Shown here: positions 34,620 to 46,035 of the stretch, in pieces
Numbering within the stretch: the first letter of the stretch is position 1
How the letters are laid out: every line of letters begins with the position of its first letter
From: Stereum hirsutum FP-91666 SS1
Lineage: Eukaryota > Basidiomycota > Agaricomycetes > Russulales > Stereaceae
Length of the DNA stretch: 64,000 nt
Reading direction: 5' to 3'
NCBI RefSeq assembly: GCF_000264905.1
Contig: NW_006763147.1
Span: 284,272-348,271 of the forward strand
Position numbers and translations under genes: made by a program
Notes under the pieces: generated by a model
Databases searched by the model: none
Told to the model about the DNA's origin: nothing
What the model saw: the letters and a program-made list of their open reading frames with translations, nothing else

Positions 34620-35979
34620 TCATATGGAGCCCCAGAGGTACCTCCAGAATCCAAAACAAATGTTAGCAATTAAACCAACGACCAAACCCATTTGCATCCG
34701 CCGTCTAATAAAGTAAAGCCCGATGTCAGGACAGCCACACATTTGTCAAGATAGAAAGTAGAAGATCAGCGTACGAAAACACAACGCTTCCCATCCCCTC
34801 CACTGCTTCCCCGTTGTTCCAAAACACGGCCGTAGTTTTGGACTCCCGGAAGAAGAATAGGGGCATGAGTGGAAAGAAGAATCCGACGAGAATCCCATGT
34901 AGCATAGCGGAGCTGGCGCTAGCACCTGATGAGCTCTGGGATATAGATGCTGTGGCCGGATTGTCCATGGAATCTATCCACTGCTCTTCGAGAGCGCGAG
35001 CATGTTCTTCGTCTGTGGTAATTCAATGAGCATGGCCAGAGGTGAAGGTGTGCAGTTGAGTAATTATAGTGGGTACACTTACACGCTTCTTCATTCTCGA
35101 ACTCTTCTGTCGTTGAGAGGTAATCTGTCGAGGTTCGAGAGTGGAATTGGCGCCTGAAATTCGCGATGTCCAATTCTGAGAAGCCTGCAGAAGCTAAACG
35201 GTCAAACCCTCTGAGCGGTTTTAGCTGTGCCTCCTGCATAAAGCAAACGTAGCCAGGTCAGAATAAGATGCAGCATCCGCACGCAATCTTAGTTATGATA
35301 AATAATCGATGAGGATGTGTCCAGAGGTCGGCAGCCTCTCCATCATTTAGATGACGGATGACACGTCGTTCGCGAACAAGAACGCACCTGCTGTTTCAAC
35401 TCATCCTCCGTCTCTCCTTCCTCCATCTTCGGCCCAACAGAGCAGTGTAACCATGCTATACTACTCGCTGCCGCCTTCGTCGCATCTCCATCTCCATTTC
35501 CATCTCCTTGGCCGTTTTCTGCCCCACCACCGCCCCCATCCAGCCTCGTCCCTTCCCTTACTCCAGACCCTCCCAGCACTTCCAGGTCTTCGTCCCCGGC
35601 ACTCACTCGTGCAGCATTAGCTCTCCGTTGTCGTTCTTCAAGAGAAGCGAGCCATGAGTACAAGAAAGTCCCGTCCGTGAGTAGTCGTCCGGATTGAATG
35701 AGGCGCAAGCGCCGGTCTTTGAGTTGCGGGCGAGCTAAGCGAATCTGCACACGCCAACGATTTGAGTACGTTTGTCTAGAGTGAAGTGGTATTTCGGAGA
35801 ATAAAGAAAGGGCGCACGTTGTTCTTGACGTCTCGTACAGAGTCCTTCTTCGCGACTCGAATGGTGAGGTCTGGGACACCTTCCGTGAACCGAACCATGA
35901 GGTCGCGTGAAGGCGGCTCTTCGACGGGCTCGACGGCGCGCTGCTTTCCCTTCGCCTTGTCGCTGAGACCTTTAGACAT
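34620..35979 (-). CDS. dsc3: DSC E3 ubiquitin-ligase complex subunit 3
   Basis: The start at 35979 gives MSKGLSDKAKGKQRAVEPVE, then a ubiquitin-like fold: LMVRFTEGVPDLTIRVAKKD, SVRDVKNNIRLARPQLKDRR, LRLIQSGRLLTDGTFLYSWL. A Gly/Asp-rich linker precedes IAWLHCSVG. The conserved C-terminal domain reads GFDRLASAGFSELDIANFRR, and two TM segments follow: MLHGILVGFFFPLMPLFFF and MGLVVGLIANICFGFWRYLW. It ends GSI at 34620. This is the Dsc3 layout (DUF2407 N- and C-terminal parts). Dsc3 belongs to the Golgi/ER Dsc E3 complex that activates SREBP in fission yeast. Intact; short introns. Confidence 0.9.
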
Positions 35980-36441
35980 ATTGAGAATGCTATATATTCT
36001 GCAAGACTAATGAGAAACGAGGATGAACATAAGGAATTCCAAATAGCGTTGAGTAAGGAGATGATGGTAGGGGTGAGAGTGGAATGAGGCAAAACGAGTG
36101 GCGAGCCGAACGACGGCGGTTCGTGCGAAATTGGTGCGAAATGTGGCGCTTGTCTACGAACTCCATGAGTTTATCGATGACGGTCAGATTTTTGAAAAGT
36201 TCTCGGGCAACGATCATTCGCAAGGGATCCCAATAGAGTAAACATCGAGAATAAGAGATAAGAGAAGTTTATATGTAAAAAGACACATAATGTGGCGCTG
36301 CGTATGTGTAGCGACACGGGCAATGTACACGATCCAGGCAAAGTATGAAATGGAAGAGGCTATGAAGTACAAAGTAAAGGCCAAGCCGCAGCAAGTACGC
36401 TACTTCTCGGTGCAGATAAAAATCTATAAATCTCTCCCGAC
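35980..36441. other. Intergenic, Dsc3 promoter side
   Basis: Spacer upstream of Dsc3 and downstream of the kinase stop. Nothing else is seen. Confidence 0.5.
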
Positions 36442-38966
36442 TCATCCACTGTGGATTCCCGCCCCCGTGGCCCTCTTCTTATTGGCCATCAGAATCTCCT
36501 GCAACTGTTCACGCTGACGCTTGTTGTCCACCGTTTCTTCACTTATCCACAGTCGCTCAAGGCGATCTTTGGATGGCTGGTCTTCCCCCCAATCACTATC
36601 TGGCATATCTAGGAATCTCTTGAATATCGCGATGACCTCGTCTGAAGTGCTGAGCGTCGCTCTCGCTCGTTTTTGGTCATCGTTGTAGAGCTCCCATTGC
36701 TTCTGCACGCCTTCCTTATCCGCATGATCCACAGTATCTAGTTGCTCAGGACGACTAGTGTAGAGCTTGGCGAATACTGTCCGAAGCTTGTTAATGAGGC
36801 GGGCAAGGGCGACGGGAAAGGACGCCGTGATGACCTCGGGCGGTAGGGTCTTGCTGCTGAGGAATGACTCTTTGCCTTTGCCACCGGAATGGACACCTCG
36901 AGTGACACGAAATTTGTCAAAGAGCTCTTCCATCTCCGTAGCGAGGTCTTCATCGCTCAGGGAGCTTTTTTGATACCGGAAAGCTACATAGAGTAGGACG
37001 TAGAGACTTGATTCGAGGTCGTCAGCACGCTCGTGATCCTTAGCAGGATCCTTAAGAAGAAGACCAGATATAAACTGCCAGGCTCCCTACATAACTGAAG
37101 TTGAATACGGGATGCGAGACTTGAATAGAGGAGTAAAGAATGGACATACCGATCGGCATAAACGTCGACGATGGAGAGGAGTAAGGGCCGGAAACCAGTA
37201 TTCGTCGTCAAAGTGTCGTACTTTGGAGGAAGAGGAGCGAGATGCGCGCGTCGGCGCGAGGTCACCTGCAGAGGAAGCCGAGGACGATGAACCGGGTTTG
37301 AGATATTTCCTGATAGCCACTTCGTCTTGCTCGTCTTCGAGGGTGTTTCCGGGTCTCGGCACCTGCCTGGCAAGATCCCAGTCGATCAACAAGCCGTGGC
37401 CATCTTCGCCGATGAGAATATTCCCAGGACTGATGTCACGGTGAAGGATTCCAAATTGGTCCAGAGCTACCCGGTGGACTACAGATATTCAAGTCAGTGT
37501 CAGCGGAAACGTTGATGGAAAGGCAAATATAAACAATGACAGACCTCGCAGTGCTTCGTAGATAGCTTGACAGACCTCCTTGATATGCCTGAACTCCCAC
37601 AGATTATGGCCGATCTCGCGGAACACCAGGCGGTAATGCTGATGGCGTTGCAGTCCCTCCGTTCGGAAGCACCACCACTCGTCCTTATAGTCTTGCGTAA
37701 TGGTAGCTTGCCCAGGGACGTCGCCGTCGCACAATAACGTGGGTACGAAGGGCTCCACCTCATACGCTTTGAGCCTCTCTTTTAGCCGTCGGTAAGTATC
37801 ACCTTCGCGCTCGAACTCGGGCGTGTCGATACGCCAAGTGTCCTTGAGGTATACCAGACGCTTTTCGGTGACACCGTACGCAAAGAAGCCGCGAGTACCG
37901 CGGCCGAGGGGAGAGCGAACGGACCAACGAGGATTGCCGGCGATGTAGATGCGTGTTTCGCGTAATGTGGGATCTCGAACCTCGAACTGGCGGAGGCTCT
38001 GCTTCGAGTGTGGCGGGATACCGAACTTTTGAGTAAGAAGCTCCCAAGCCGCATCCTTGTGTGCTTTTGTGGCTGGGGATATCGTCGGGTCTATACCGCG
38101 CTCGCTGTCCGAAAGACCGTCAAAAAGCCAAAGGAATTTACCGAACTTCTCAGGGTGGTCCAGGACGTCGATCCGCTCGGTGACGATGACGCCGACCTGG
38201 TCCCATCGGAGGACGCGCACGTATCGGTTTCCTAGAATGAGAAGAGCGAAGCAGTGGGTGCGGTCTTGGCATTCGCGCATGGCAACACAGTACGAAATGA
38301 CCTGGCCGTATGTCTTCATTGCCTCGTCGGTGCATCTGTAAAATGTCTGCTCCTTTCGATCCTTATCCTTCCCGCCGACCGGTGTGTCACGAAACGGGTC
38401 CTGTTGCTTTTCCTTACGCTCTGCGGGGAGGATATTCTTACTCCAGTTGCAGTAATTAGGTGTGGTGCCCTTCTTCGCGTATACAGAGATGTCGACCTTT
38501 CTTGCAGGTCTATATTTCGGGTCAGGACGAGTCGTCGTGTTGACGAATTCCAGATTCTGGCAGAGTCCTGAGTCCTTTACGGCCGTGATCTACATAAAAT
38601 TCCCCCAACAGCGCACGATTCAATTTGAAGTCAAACAAAGATCATGGTGAAAGAACATACGAACTGATCCTCCGTGTAACCTATGTTCCGGAGCTCTTCC
38701 GACTTGGTACGAAACCATTTCTCTCCCGGGACACGCTTATGGGCCGGCATGTAGCGGGCGAGAAAGTCGTCGAAAGGCATAGGGCCTACTGTAACATCCT
38801 TCATCTCGTTGGCCATCTCGCGATATTCTGTGTCGCGTGCTACAAGAGCAGGGCTGGCCGCGAAAGGCTGAGCGCTTGACTTAGTACGGCGGCGAGGAGT
38901 GGTCTTGCAGCCGCTGTCCCCGGGAAGGACTGTCGTAGAGCTGCCAGCAGCATTGGAAGACGCCAT
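36442..38966 (-). CDS. FunK1 fungal-specific protein kinase
   Basis: The conservative start at 38966 gives MASSNAAGSSTTVLPGDSG, then a basic linker and FDDFLARYMPAHKRVPGEKW. The N-terminal half of FunK1 follows (MKTYGQVISYCVAMRECQDR, FALLILGNRYVRVLRWDQVG). The glycine loop is SPLGRGTRGFFAYGV; the kinase Lys is in LVYLKDTWR. The catalytic loop is LHRDISPGNILI and the Mg-binding motif is LIDWDLA (DWD for DFG). Then come KSSLSDEDLATEMEELFDKF and an end at GAGIHSG, 36442. HRDIS-GNIL and DWD are hallmarks of FunK1, a family expanded in multicellular basidiomycetes. An in-frame upstream Met at 39104 would add a strongly hydrophobic segment, but a GTATGT donor sits there, so I prefer 38966. Confidence 0.88.
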
Positions 38967-39610
38967 ATTGTTGAGCCAGGGTACGTTGATACCACAGAGA
39001 AAGTGGAAGAATCCCAGAGCAAGACGAGCAGATAGAAGAAGAAGGGCGAGGGCGCACAGGGGGTACGCCCAAAGGGGCCAGGGCAAAGAGGTGTAAAGAG
39101 ACATACCAGCGAAAGTGCGGGAATTTGTATTACGAAGACAAAAAGCAACTCGCGTGCCTGTGTCACTGTGTCTTGTGTCTGCGCTTGGACCCGGATGTTG
39201 ACAAACGAAGGTGTTCGGCAATTGGCGGCCGCGCGTTCAATTGAACATCGATGGGTTCGGCAAATGCCGATGCCTGGTTTGGCGAAGCCATTGTACGCTC
39301 TTATTTGGGAGTTCGTGTATGATCCCTTGGCTTTAATGATCTTTGAGTGAACTCAGGGGCTTGTGGTGCAATCGGATATGGTTACAACGCGCACAGGCTC
39401 TCTCATTGACGCGACCGCTCCAAACGGTCCCCCAATAGCAGTGCCACAGTTTGCGGTGGAACCGTGATTTTCCCCCCTGAAGTAGCCTTAAAGTACTAAG
39501 CACTGTAGGCAGACGTAGCAGATAACACGGTGAGCGGCCCGAAAGTATGAAAAGAAGATATCTATGAAAACAAAATCTAGGGCGGGTCGTATAGTATAGG
39601 AGCACCCAGG
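38967..39610. other. Intergenic; possible 5' extension of the kinase
   Basis: Codons in frame with the kinase continue upstream to 39221. From Met 39104 they read MSLYTSLPWPLWAYPLCALA and then LLLLSARLALGFF, a TM-like stretch. This is either a real membrane anchor or 5' UTR with an intron. Nothing is seen in 39222-39610. Confidence 0.35.
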
Positions 39611-42387
39611 TCAAGCGTCTGAAGCTACTTCGTAGTCGACCAGTTCGAGCGGTGTCCTCAGCACTAGCTGTTCGTGCGAGGTTGAGAAGAACACGAAATC
39701 TTTCCGATGAACCGGTTCCGCGATTTCGTGCCTATTCGGAGCCTATAATCAATACGACGACATGATGGTGGACTGGTTCGTGAAACGTACGTCTCCATAA
39801 TATGCTCTATCACTCCATCATATGTCCAGCCGTCGTCGACACCGATACCTGTCAGCGTCTCCGAATCCGGTAAGGTAGATGCCGATGCGTTGTCACAGTG
39901 TTGGCAATACCACGCAGGTGTGTGAACGAACTCGGAAGACGCAATCGTCCTTTCCCTAGCCTTGACAGCATTCGCTTCTGCCGAGTCAAGTAGGCGCCAG
40001 CTAGGGATAGGTGACCCGTTCGACAACGAATGTGTGTGCATTGATACATCGTGTTCAACCTTATCAGGGGGAAAAACACTGTCAGTTGAGAGTATAACAA
40101 TTGGGTATCGGCCGTAAAGCGACATACGGCAGTCCTCCACGTATGTACCTTCGCTCCTTCCCAACTTCCCCCGTTAACGCGATGGCAATTCAAGCAGAGG
40201 AATCGATGATCCTTTTCATCCATTTTTTCCGCAGTTATCCCCCGGTCCTCTTTTACTAGCCTGATGATTTCCTCCGCGGATTTAGACCCCCACTGGCAAA
40301 AGTAAGGGTGTTCGGAAGCCGTTTTGTTTCGAAGGCAGACGTCCCGGGAGATGAGTATCGGACCGTCATGACGGTCCGACCAGAAAACCGATATAGCGAG
40401 ATCGAGGGCGCCCATGTTGAGAGTGAGTTTGCGGCTCACTGCGCCGTCATTGCTGTATTCCCGAAGGACGTCGCATACATCGGGCTGCATCACCAGGTTT
40501 TGATGGGCCGTCGGGAGAAAAATGCCATCGTCACAATGGTATGTTGTGACCCACTGTTTCAGTTTCTCGAGGATCGGTGGTATGAGCTCCTCGATGCTCA
40601 TCTTCTGAATTGGAATCTTGGGAGGAGGTTTATAGAAGTGCCTGTTAGGGAAATGTTCGGGGGAGGGAAGGCAGCACCAGTCCGATGGACGGATCCTCTG
40701 TCGGCACAAGCAGTGATATCCGATTCTGGCGTTTTTCCAGATCTGAGCTTGAGCCACTTCTCGTTCCTTCCGAACGTTGTGAAGGCGAAAGCAAATCTTC
40801 GGGCAAATACCGACCCATTCTGGAAGAAGTAAAAGAACCACTTTGTTTGTGCGATGATAAAGCGTAGATTCAGATACCGCTTACCTTCCTCCGACAGAGG
40901 TTTTATTGATTTGACGCACTCAATGCTTAGAAGAAGCTCATTGGTGATAAATTCACGATCGGGGTGGCGTTCTTGTATGAAGCGAACGCGGATGCTGCAC
41001 AAAGATGAGTGTCACAAAGAGACTCGCACATCGATAGCTGAAAGGATACTCACGCTCTGAGTCTGGCAGCCTGAAGCTTGCGGCATTTGATGACCCACGC
41101 TCTCATGCGATCATCCAGCTTCACACAAAACAGTCAGCACCCCGACCTTCGCAATGACAAGAAAGGGGAAAACATTAGAAAGGAGGAGGACTTACTTCGT
41201 TCAAGGCTTCAACGGCCTTTTTCCTTTCACTGACAAATTTCTGTAATGCACGCTTGGATCCTCTCTTCCCCCTTATGACAGCTTGTGTATATTTTGAGAG
41301 GAGGGCGATAGTCCCATCTAGATCTTTGCGCTGGTATTGGACTCCGTACCCCGATGCTGTCAGAGGAGGAAGACATCTTCAGTTACGAACGAGACTGCAA
41401 CAATAATTGGAGCGCACTGGGTTCCCCGCAACAGGCGACTAATTGCCATACAGTATCTTCGGTGCGACTTTTCTTCAACCCATAATCATTCTGCGAGGTG
41501 AGGCTAAATCACGAAGCAGTGCAGAGATGAGCGCGTATCCAGGAAGACGAGGGGGAAGACTAACCATGTGCGCTGGCATTCGTCACAGAAGCGAGAAAGA
41601 AGCGACCAACAAGGCTCTTTAGGGGTGGACTGGACACATTTCTTGTAATGGAAGAACAGTCAGCGGTCAATATCAGATTCATCAAACAGCGAAATGGAGC
41701 TCACAGAACAAAACTGATCGTATATCAATGCAGCTAGCATTGGCTCTGCAACGACGGTGGGTGGGTCTGGGATGGGTAAGAATATTGTCTGCCTACTACT
41801 CTTCCAAACGGTTATGCTTGAACGCGACATGAGAATCTCGCGCAAGCTTTTAGAGGTGCGAGCAAGGCTTAATAGTCCATTCGGCGATCCGTATCTACAA
41901 ATCTATCATATTGGCCGAATGTCGATGCGATATATATAAGCGGCCATGATCAAGAGATAATGGAAGAGCGTACCTCGAAAACTATGTCAGCCGGCATATT
42001 TGACAGGTTTGCCTTGATGATCTCTGGGGCTTGCACGTCTATTTCGTCTCCTTCTTCATCATGAGCGATGTCTACGGTCGTACACGTCGTAGAATTTGCG
42101 AGACTTCGGTGCTTGAGAGGACGTTCTCCTGGAGCGAAAAGCCACGGCATTAGTGTCTTCGGTCATAAATGAGATCGCATACGGAGACGAAACGCACCAG
42201 AAGTTGAACGGCCTCTTTTTCTCCTGTTACGAATATTGGACGCGTGAACGGCATCGAGAGCAGTGCTGGAGATCGTGTCTGAGTTACTCGAGCTACTCGG
42301 ACTGGCACGAGTGCGTGTGCTAATGTCGCTGTTTGTGTCCGGATCGGGACGACGGGACATGGTCGAACGAGTTTTTATTCCAGACAT
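39611..42387 (-). CDS. F-box / Cys-module protein, paralog B
   Basis: The start at 42387 gives MSGIKTRSTMSRRPDPDTNS with a Ser-rich, then basic stretch (RNRRKRGRSTSG). The F-box is MPADIVFEVICRYGSPNGLL with SLARTSKSLREILMSRSS. The Cys motif is KCVQSTPKEPCWSLLSRFCDEC, longer spaced than in A. A helical linker follows (KYTQAVIRGKRGSKRALQKF), then EWVGICPKIC, RIRPSDWCCLPSPEHFPN, module 1 FLCLNCHRVNGGSW...TWRTAVEHD and module 2 WYCQHC...WTYDGVIEHIMETHEI. Splicing at 39790 and 39737 gives the C-terminus AEPVHRKDFVFF...DYEVASDA, stop at 39611. It pairs with E in this C-terminal type. Likely an SCF substrate adaptor; target unknown. Confidence 0.8.
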
Positions 42388-43850
42388 AGAGAGGGATTGG
42401 TTGTGTGAGAGTTGGGGAGATATAATTTCGATGCGAGGTGGTGGTTGAAAGCAAGATCGTAGTGAGGGCCAAAGCAAGTTGAAGCACGACGCGCCAAACA
42501 ATGTGTCAACAAAGACCCTGACACGGGGGCGTTGGGTGGCGTCGGTGTCTGTGGCCCAGTGCCCATTACAAGTTGACAGCTGTTGACAGCGTGACCTATA
42601 GCTCAAAGTATGGCTGTCTTCGAGTCGTTCCGACGATTCTGAGGATGGAATATATATATGATAACATACGGATGCCATCTTTGAGTCACTACTCATGGCC
42701 TGCGGCCTTGTTGTGTCCTCAGCTTACCATTCACCAGCGCAGTACCTCGTCGAGTCTGAATCTACGAACACAGGTCATATCCCAACTGAATGATGCGATA
42801 CCGCATAGTGTGTCTCGCCTTGACCCCGACACCATCAGCCTGTATGAACTGACGAAAGTATGAGAGTCGGAAGGATAGAGGATAGAGTTATGACAGAGAC
42901 AGCAGCCTGTCGGATAGTGGGGCGGTACCAGTATAAGATAGAATATAAGACGTACGAAGAACATGACAGCAACTCTAAATTCATCGACTGCCATATACCT
43001 CGCGAATACTCGTATCCCCGTCAGCGCCGCTGAAGTAAAAATGTCAATGACGTGAGCTCACCTTCTACTTTCATCATCTTCTCATACTCTTATGACATCC
43101 TACAGTATTGCCCGATAAATTGCATATATAATCATCGCCTCCTCGACTACAGAGATACATATCACGAAGCCTAACAAGACTGCAGAGCTATGGAGTCAGC
43201 GTTCTGAGCCACAGCTCCAGTCGGATGAGCTGAGTGCAGCCCACGATCTAAACATAAAAGAACTCATCACATCCGGCTTGAATTGACGGATATCAAGTCC
43301 AAACTCAACAAAGCCAGTTTCTCGGTAGACATTCAAGTGGCGAGGATTCGACTCCATCCACTACAGTTGATATGGACGCACAGAGTCACTGGAGAGTCTT
43401 TTCGAAATGCAATGCCACGATCGGCTACGTACTAGGCTAGTGCCTCCAATTCTAAATCCTCATCCTCATCCATCTTGCCGTAGTACGCACTAGCCCCTGC
43501 GGACGCTCGACCCAAGCCCAGAGCCTAGAGAGAGAAGGGGAAGTCGCTTCAAAGACATGGCAAGTGACGCCAATGTGAGAGCAGGAATGGAAGACGAGGT
43601 CGGCTTGCCAGATCGTAGGGATTATCATGGTCGAGCCGTACATAAGTACTCGAATGCAACTCGAATGAGAGCTTGTACTAACTTCGAATTCAGAATTTTC
43701 ACTCGCAGACGCGAGCAACCATGTGCAAACATGTGCAACCTGATCTCGACGCCACATGCGGTTGTGAGTGACCAAAGCACACCGCTACAAGTGCAGACCC
43801 ACCACCACACCTACAGTTCTCAGCTTTTTCTCAGCTTGTAACTTATCCTC
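42388..43850. other. Divergent intergenic region, no gene seen
   Basis: 1.46 kb between the paralog B start and the next plus-strand gene. TGTGGCCC at 42550-42557 matches the GGGCCACA block found upstream of the other F-box paralogs. Open frames at 43452-43841 overlap on both strands without any domain. Confidence 0.4.
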
Positions 43851-45318
43851 ATGACATTCACCAATTCGAAAGACACAATTCCTGACTCAACGAAACGCTT
43901 CCCAGATGAACAGGACGAACAGCCAACTGCAGGTCCTAGCCTGCCACCCCCACCAACATTCGAAGAAAGCGCGAAGGACGACGTGATACTCAACTTCAGT
44001 GACGATCCAGATGCATACGTACCAGCTGGAGGTGAAGAGCCTCCGCCGTCCTTCGCACCTTACAACGCTGAGTTCTTCGTCGCGAGCGATGGGTCAATTG
44101 TCTCGCATGATCCTCATTTGAACGACGACGGTGCGTATCACGCTTGCTTTCTCATCACAAGAAGTATATTGAATGGAACTACTTAGTGTAGGTGAAGCCC
44201 TATATCGCTTCCTTCTCTCCCAACTGTCTACACCACCCTCCTACCTCTTACATTGCAAAGCCACACATACCGAACACCGCACCCGCTTCGTCCACGAGTC
44301 CGACCCTTCGAATCCCAATTCATCGCAGACGAAGACCGAATCCTACACCGAAGAAGTCACAGATTTCGACTTTTACATCGACGCGACTCCAGCTCTCGTT
44401 CCGAATTCGGTCGTACAATGGACGGTAGGAGATGAAGTGCCAGCCTATCGAGGTACGATGGTGAAGGAGGTTATTGTAGGCGGGGCTCGGAGGAGGGCCA
44501 CGAGGGTAGAGATTAAGAGGACGAAGGAGTGGGACAAGGAGAGGATTGCGATGGGATTGCCGCCGTGGGTCGCACCATGGCCAGAAGAACATGGGACGAA
44601 TGGATCTGGAGAAGAGGAGCAGAGCGCGTTGTTGGGGGAGAGGGGACGGGCGCGGGATGTGCTTAATTCGTCGTGGACGCTTCGACAATGGGGGGACGAC
44701 TATTGCTCTAGTCCGAAATATCTCAAGGAGTTCACATACGAGAAGGTAACGTCCCTCCCTATTCTTCTTCGTCGCTGCCGTTTTGTTCAATATTTCCTTT
44801 GGATAACTACATAGGTCGTCTACGGCTGGAACACCGACATCCTCACCCGCGCCATCCGTTTCGCCATCCTCTCCATCAGACCCCACTACACCCCCTCCCC
44901 ACTCTCCAATTCCCGGCTCACAATCTCCTTCCTAACCAGCAACTCCCGCATCTCCATCCGCCCCTCCACATCCCTCTCCCGTGCCCTCTCCAACCCCTGC
45001 CTCAAATTCCTCCTTATAATAACGCTCATATACCCCTTCATCTACCTCTTCAAACTGTTTCACGAAAGTGGAGGCGGAAAGTGGGAGGTCGGAGGGGCGG
45101 CGTATGCGCTTAAGCGATGGACTTCTGTGCCTGCACCGGAAGGAGAGGGGGGAGATGGGAGCAGGAGGGTTATGCAGGGGACGAGGGAGGGCGAGTGGTT
45201 TGAGAGATGGGAGGGGACGATTAGGAGGGCGGTGGCGGAGGGTAGGATCGATAGAGTCCCGGTTCAAGAGCCGAATGCTGCTGATGCGACGACAGGATTC
45301 ACGAGGCGGCTGGTATGA
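43851..45318 (+). CDS. Conserved-looking single-TM protein of unknown function
   Basis: Three exons: 43851-44130, 44192-44745, 44815-45318. The start gives MTFTNSKDTIPDSTKRFPDE, a Pro/acidic leader with NFSDDPDAYVP and PPPSFAPYNAEFF. A globular part follows: GEALYRFLLSQL, YLLHCKATHTEHRTRF, TDFDFYIDATPALVPNSVVQ, VPAYRGTMVKEV and SSWTLRQWGDDYCSSPKYLK with EFTYEKVVYGWN. One TM segment is visible, LKFLLIITLIYPFIYLFKLF. The tail is Arg/Glu-rich and ends GFTRRLV. Leader, middle and TM look like a real family, but I cannot name it. The TM near the C-terminus suggests a tail-side membrane anchor. Confidence 0.82.
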
Positions 45319-46035
45319 TTGACCCGGACGCTCTTCGGTTTTCTTTCTTTCTTTGACAGAGGTGGCGAGGCCCGTGTTGTAAGTTATGATGTACAATAGT
45401 TCGCGAACATTTTGTTCGAAGTACGATGTCTGTACCAACACTTGAGGACCTAATGCATCGCCTGAGACCACCATTGAAAGGTTTCGGACAAAGAGGTCCA
45501 AGCGGAAAAATACAACGAACTGCCATTCGTAAGATACAGAGGAAGAGGCGGAGGCGGAGGCGGAGGAGGAGGAGGAGGAGGAAGAAACGGAGGCGGAGGA
45601 GGCTGAGGCTGTGGAGGGCGACGGGGCTGGTTGTGCCCATTGTCGGGAACGCGAAGAAGACGAAGGGCGCTGAGGAGAGGCAGACCAGGTCGATCTCTGG
45701 TAAGAGCGTCACATCTTTCATCCTTCTCATCGTAGCGGATTGCTGATGTCCAGCCCGAACCCAGCCTACAAAGCTTTTTTCGCCGCTACTCGCCTATGTA
45801 CTACATACAAACAATGACCATCGCGATCTTCCGTCAAAGTCACTCACAATAGTACTGAACGTACACAAATTCCTACAATACGTACGCACATATTTCGCAT
45901 GAGTTCGCCGCAGTTCTACATATGGACAGTCAAGCAGCCATGTCCGGCTGCATCCACGATACCATTGCCTGCACAGATGTAAATGCTGGGGCGGAATCGC
46001 GAAAAAGAATCCATCCGTGTCCCGCCTCCGAGCAC
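45319..46035. other. Convergent intergenic region with a purine tract
   Basis: It contains the purine repeat annotated at 45539-45604. The Arg-rich open frame over that tract is a product of the repeat. The stretch downstream of the paralog C stop was checked for a lost third Cys module; none could be demonstrated. Confidence 0.4.
45539..45604 (+). repeat. GGA/GGCGGA purine microsatellite
   Basis: About 65 bases of nearly pure purine on the plus strand, built from GGAGGC and GGA units. It keeps all three forward frames open (Arg, Glu or Gly runs), which explains the long shadow frames on both strands. Confidence 0.8.

Noticed and set aside
45426..45746. Arg-rich open frame of 106 codons
   Set aside because: It is created by the GGA/GGCGGA microsatellite; other frames over the same bases are equally open.
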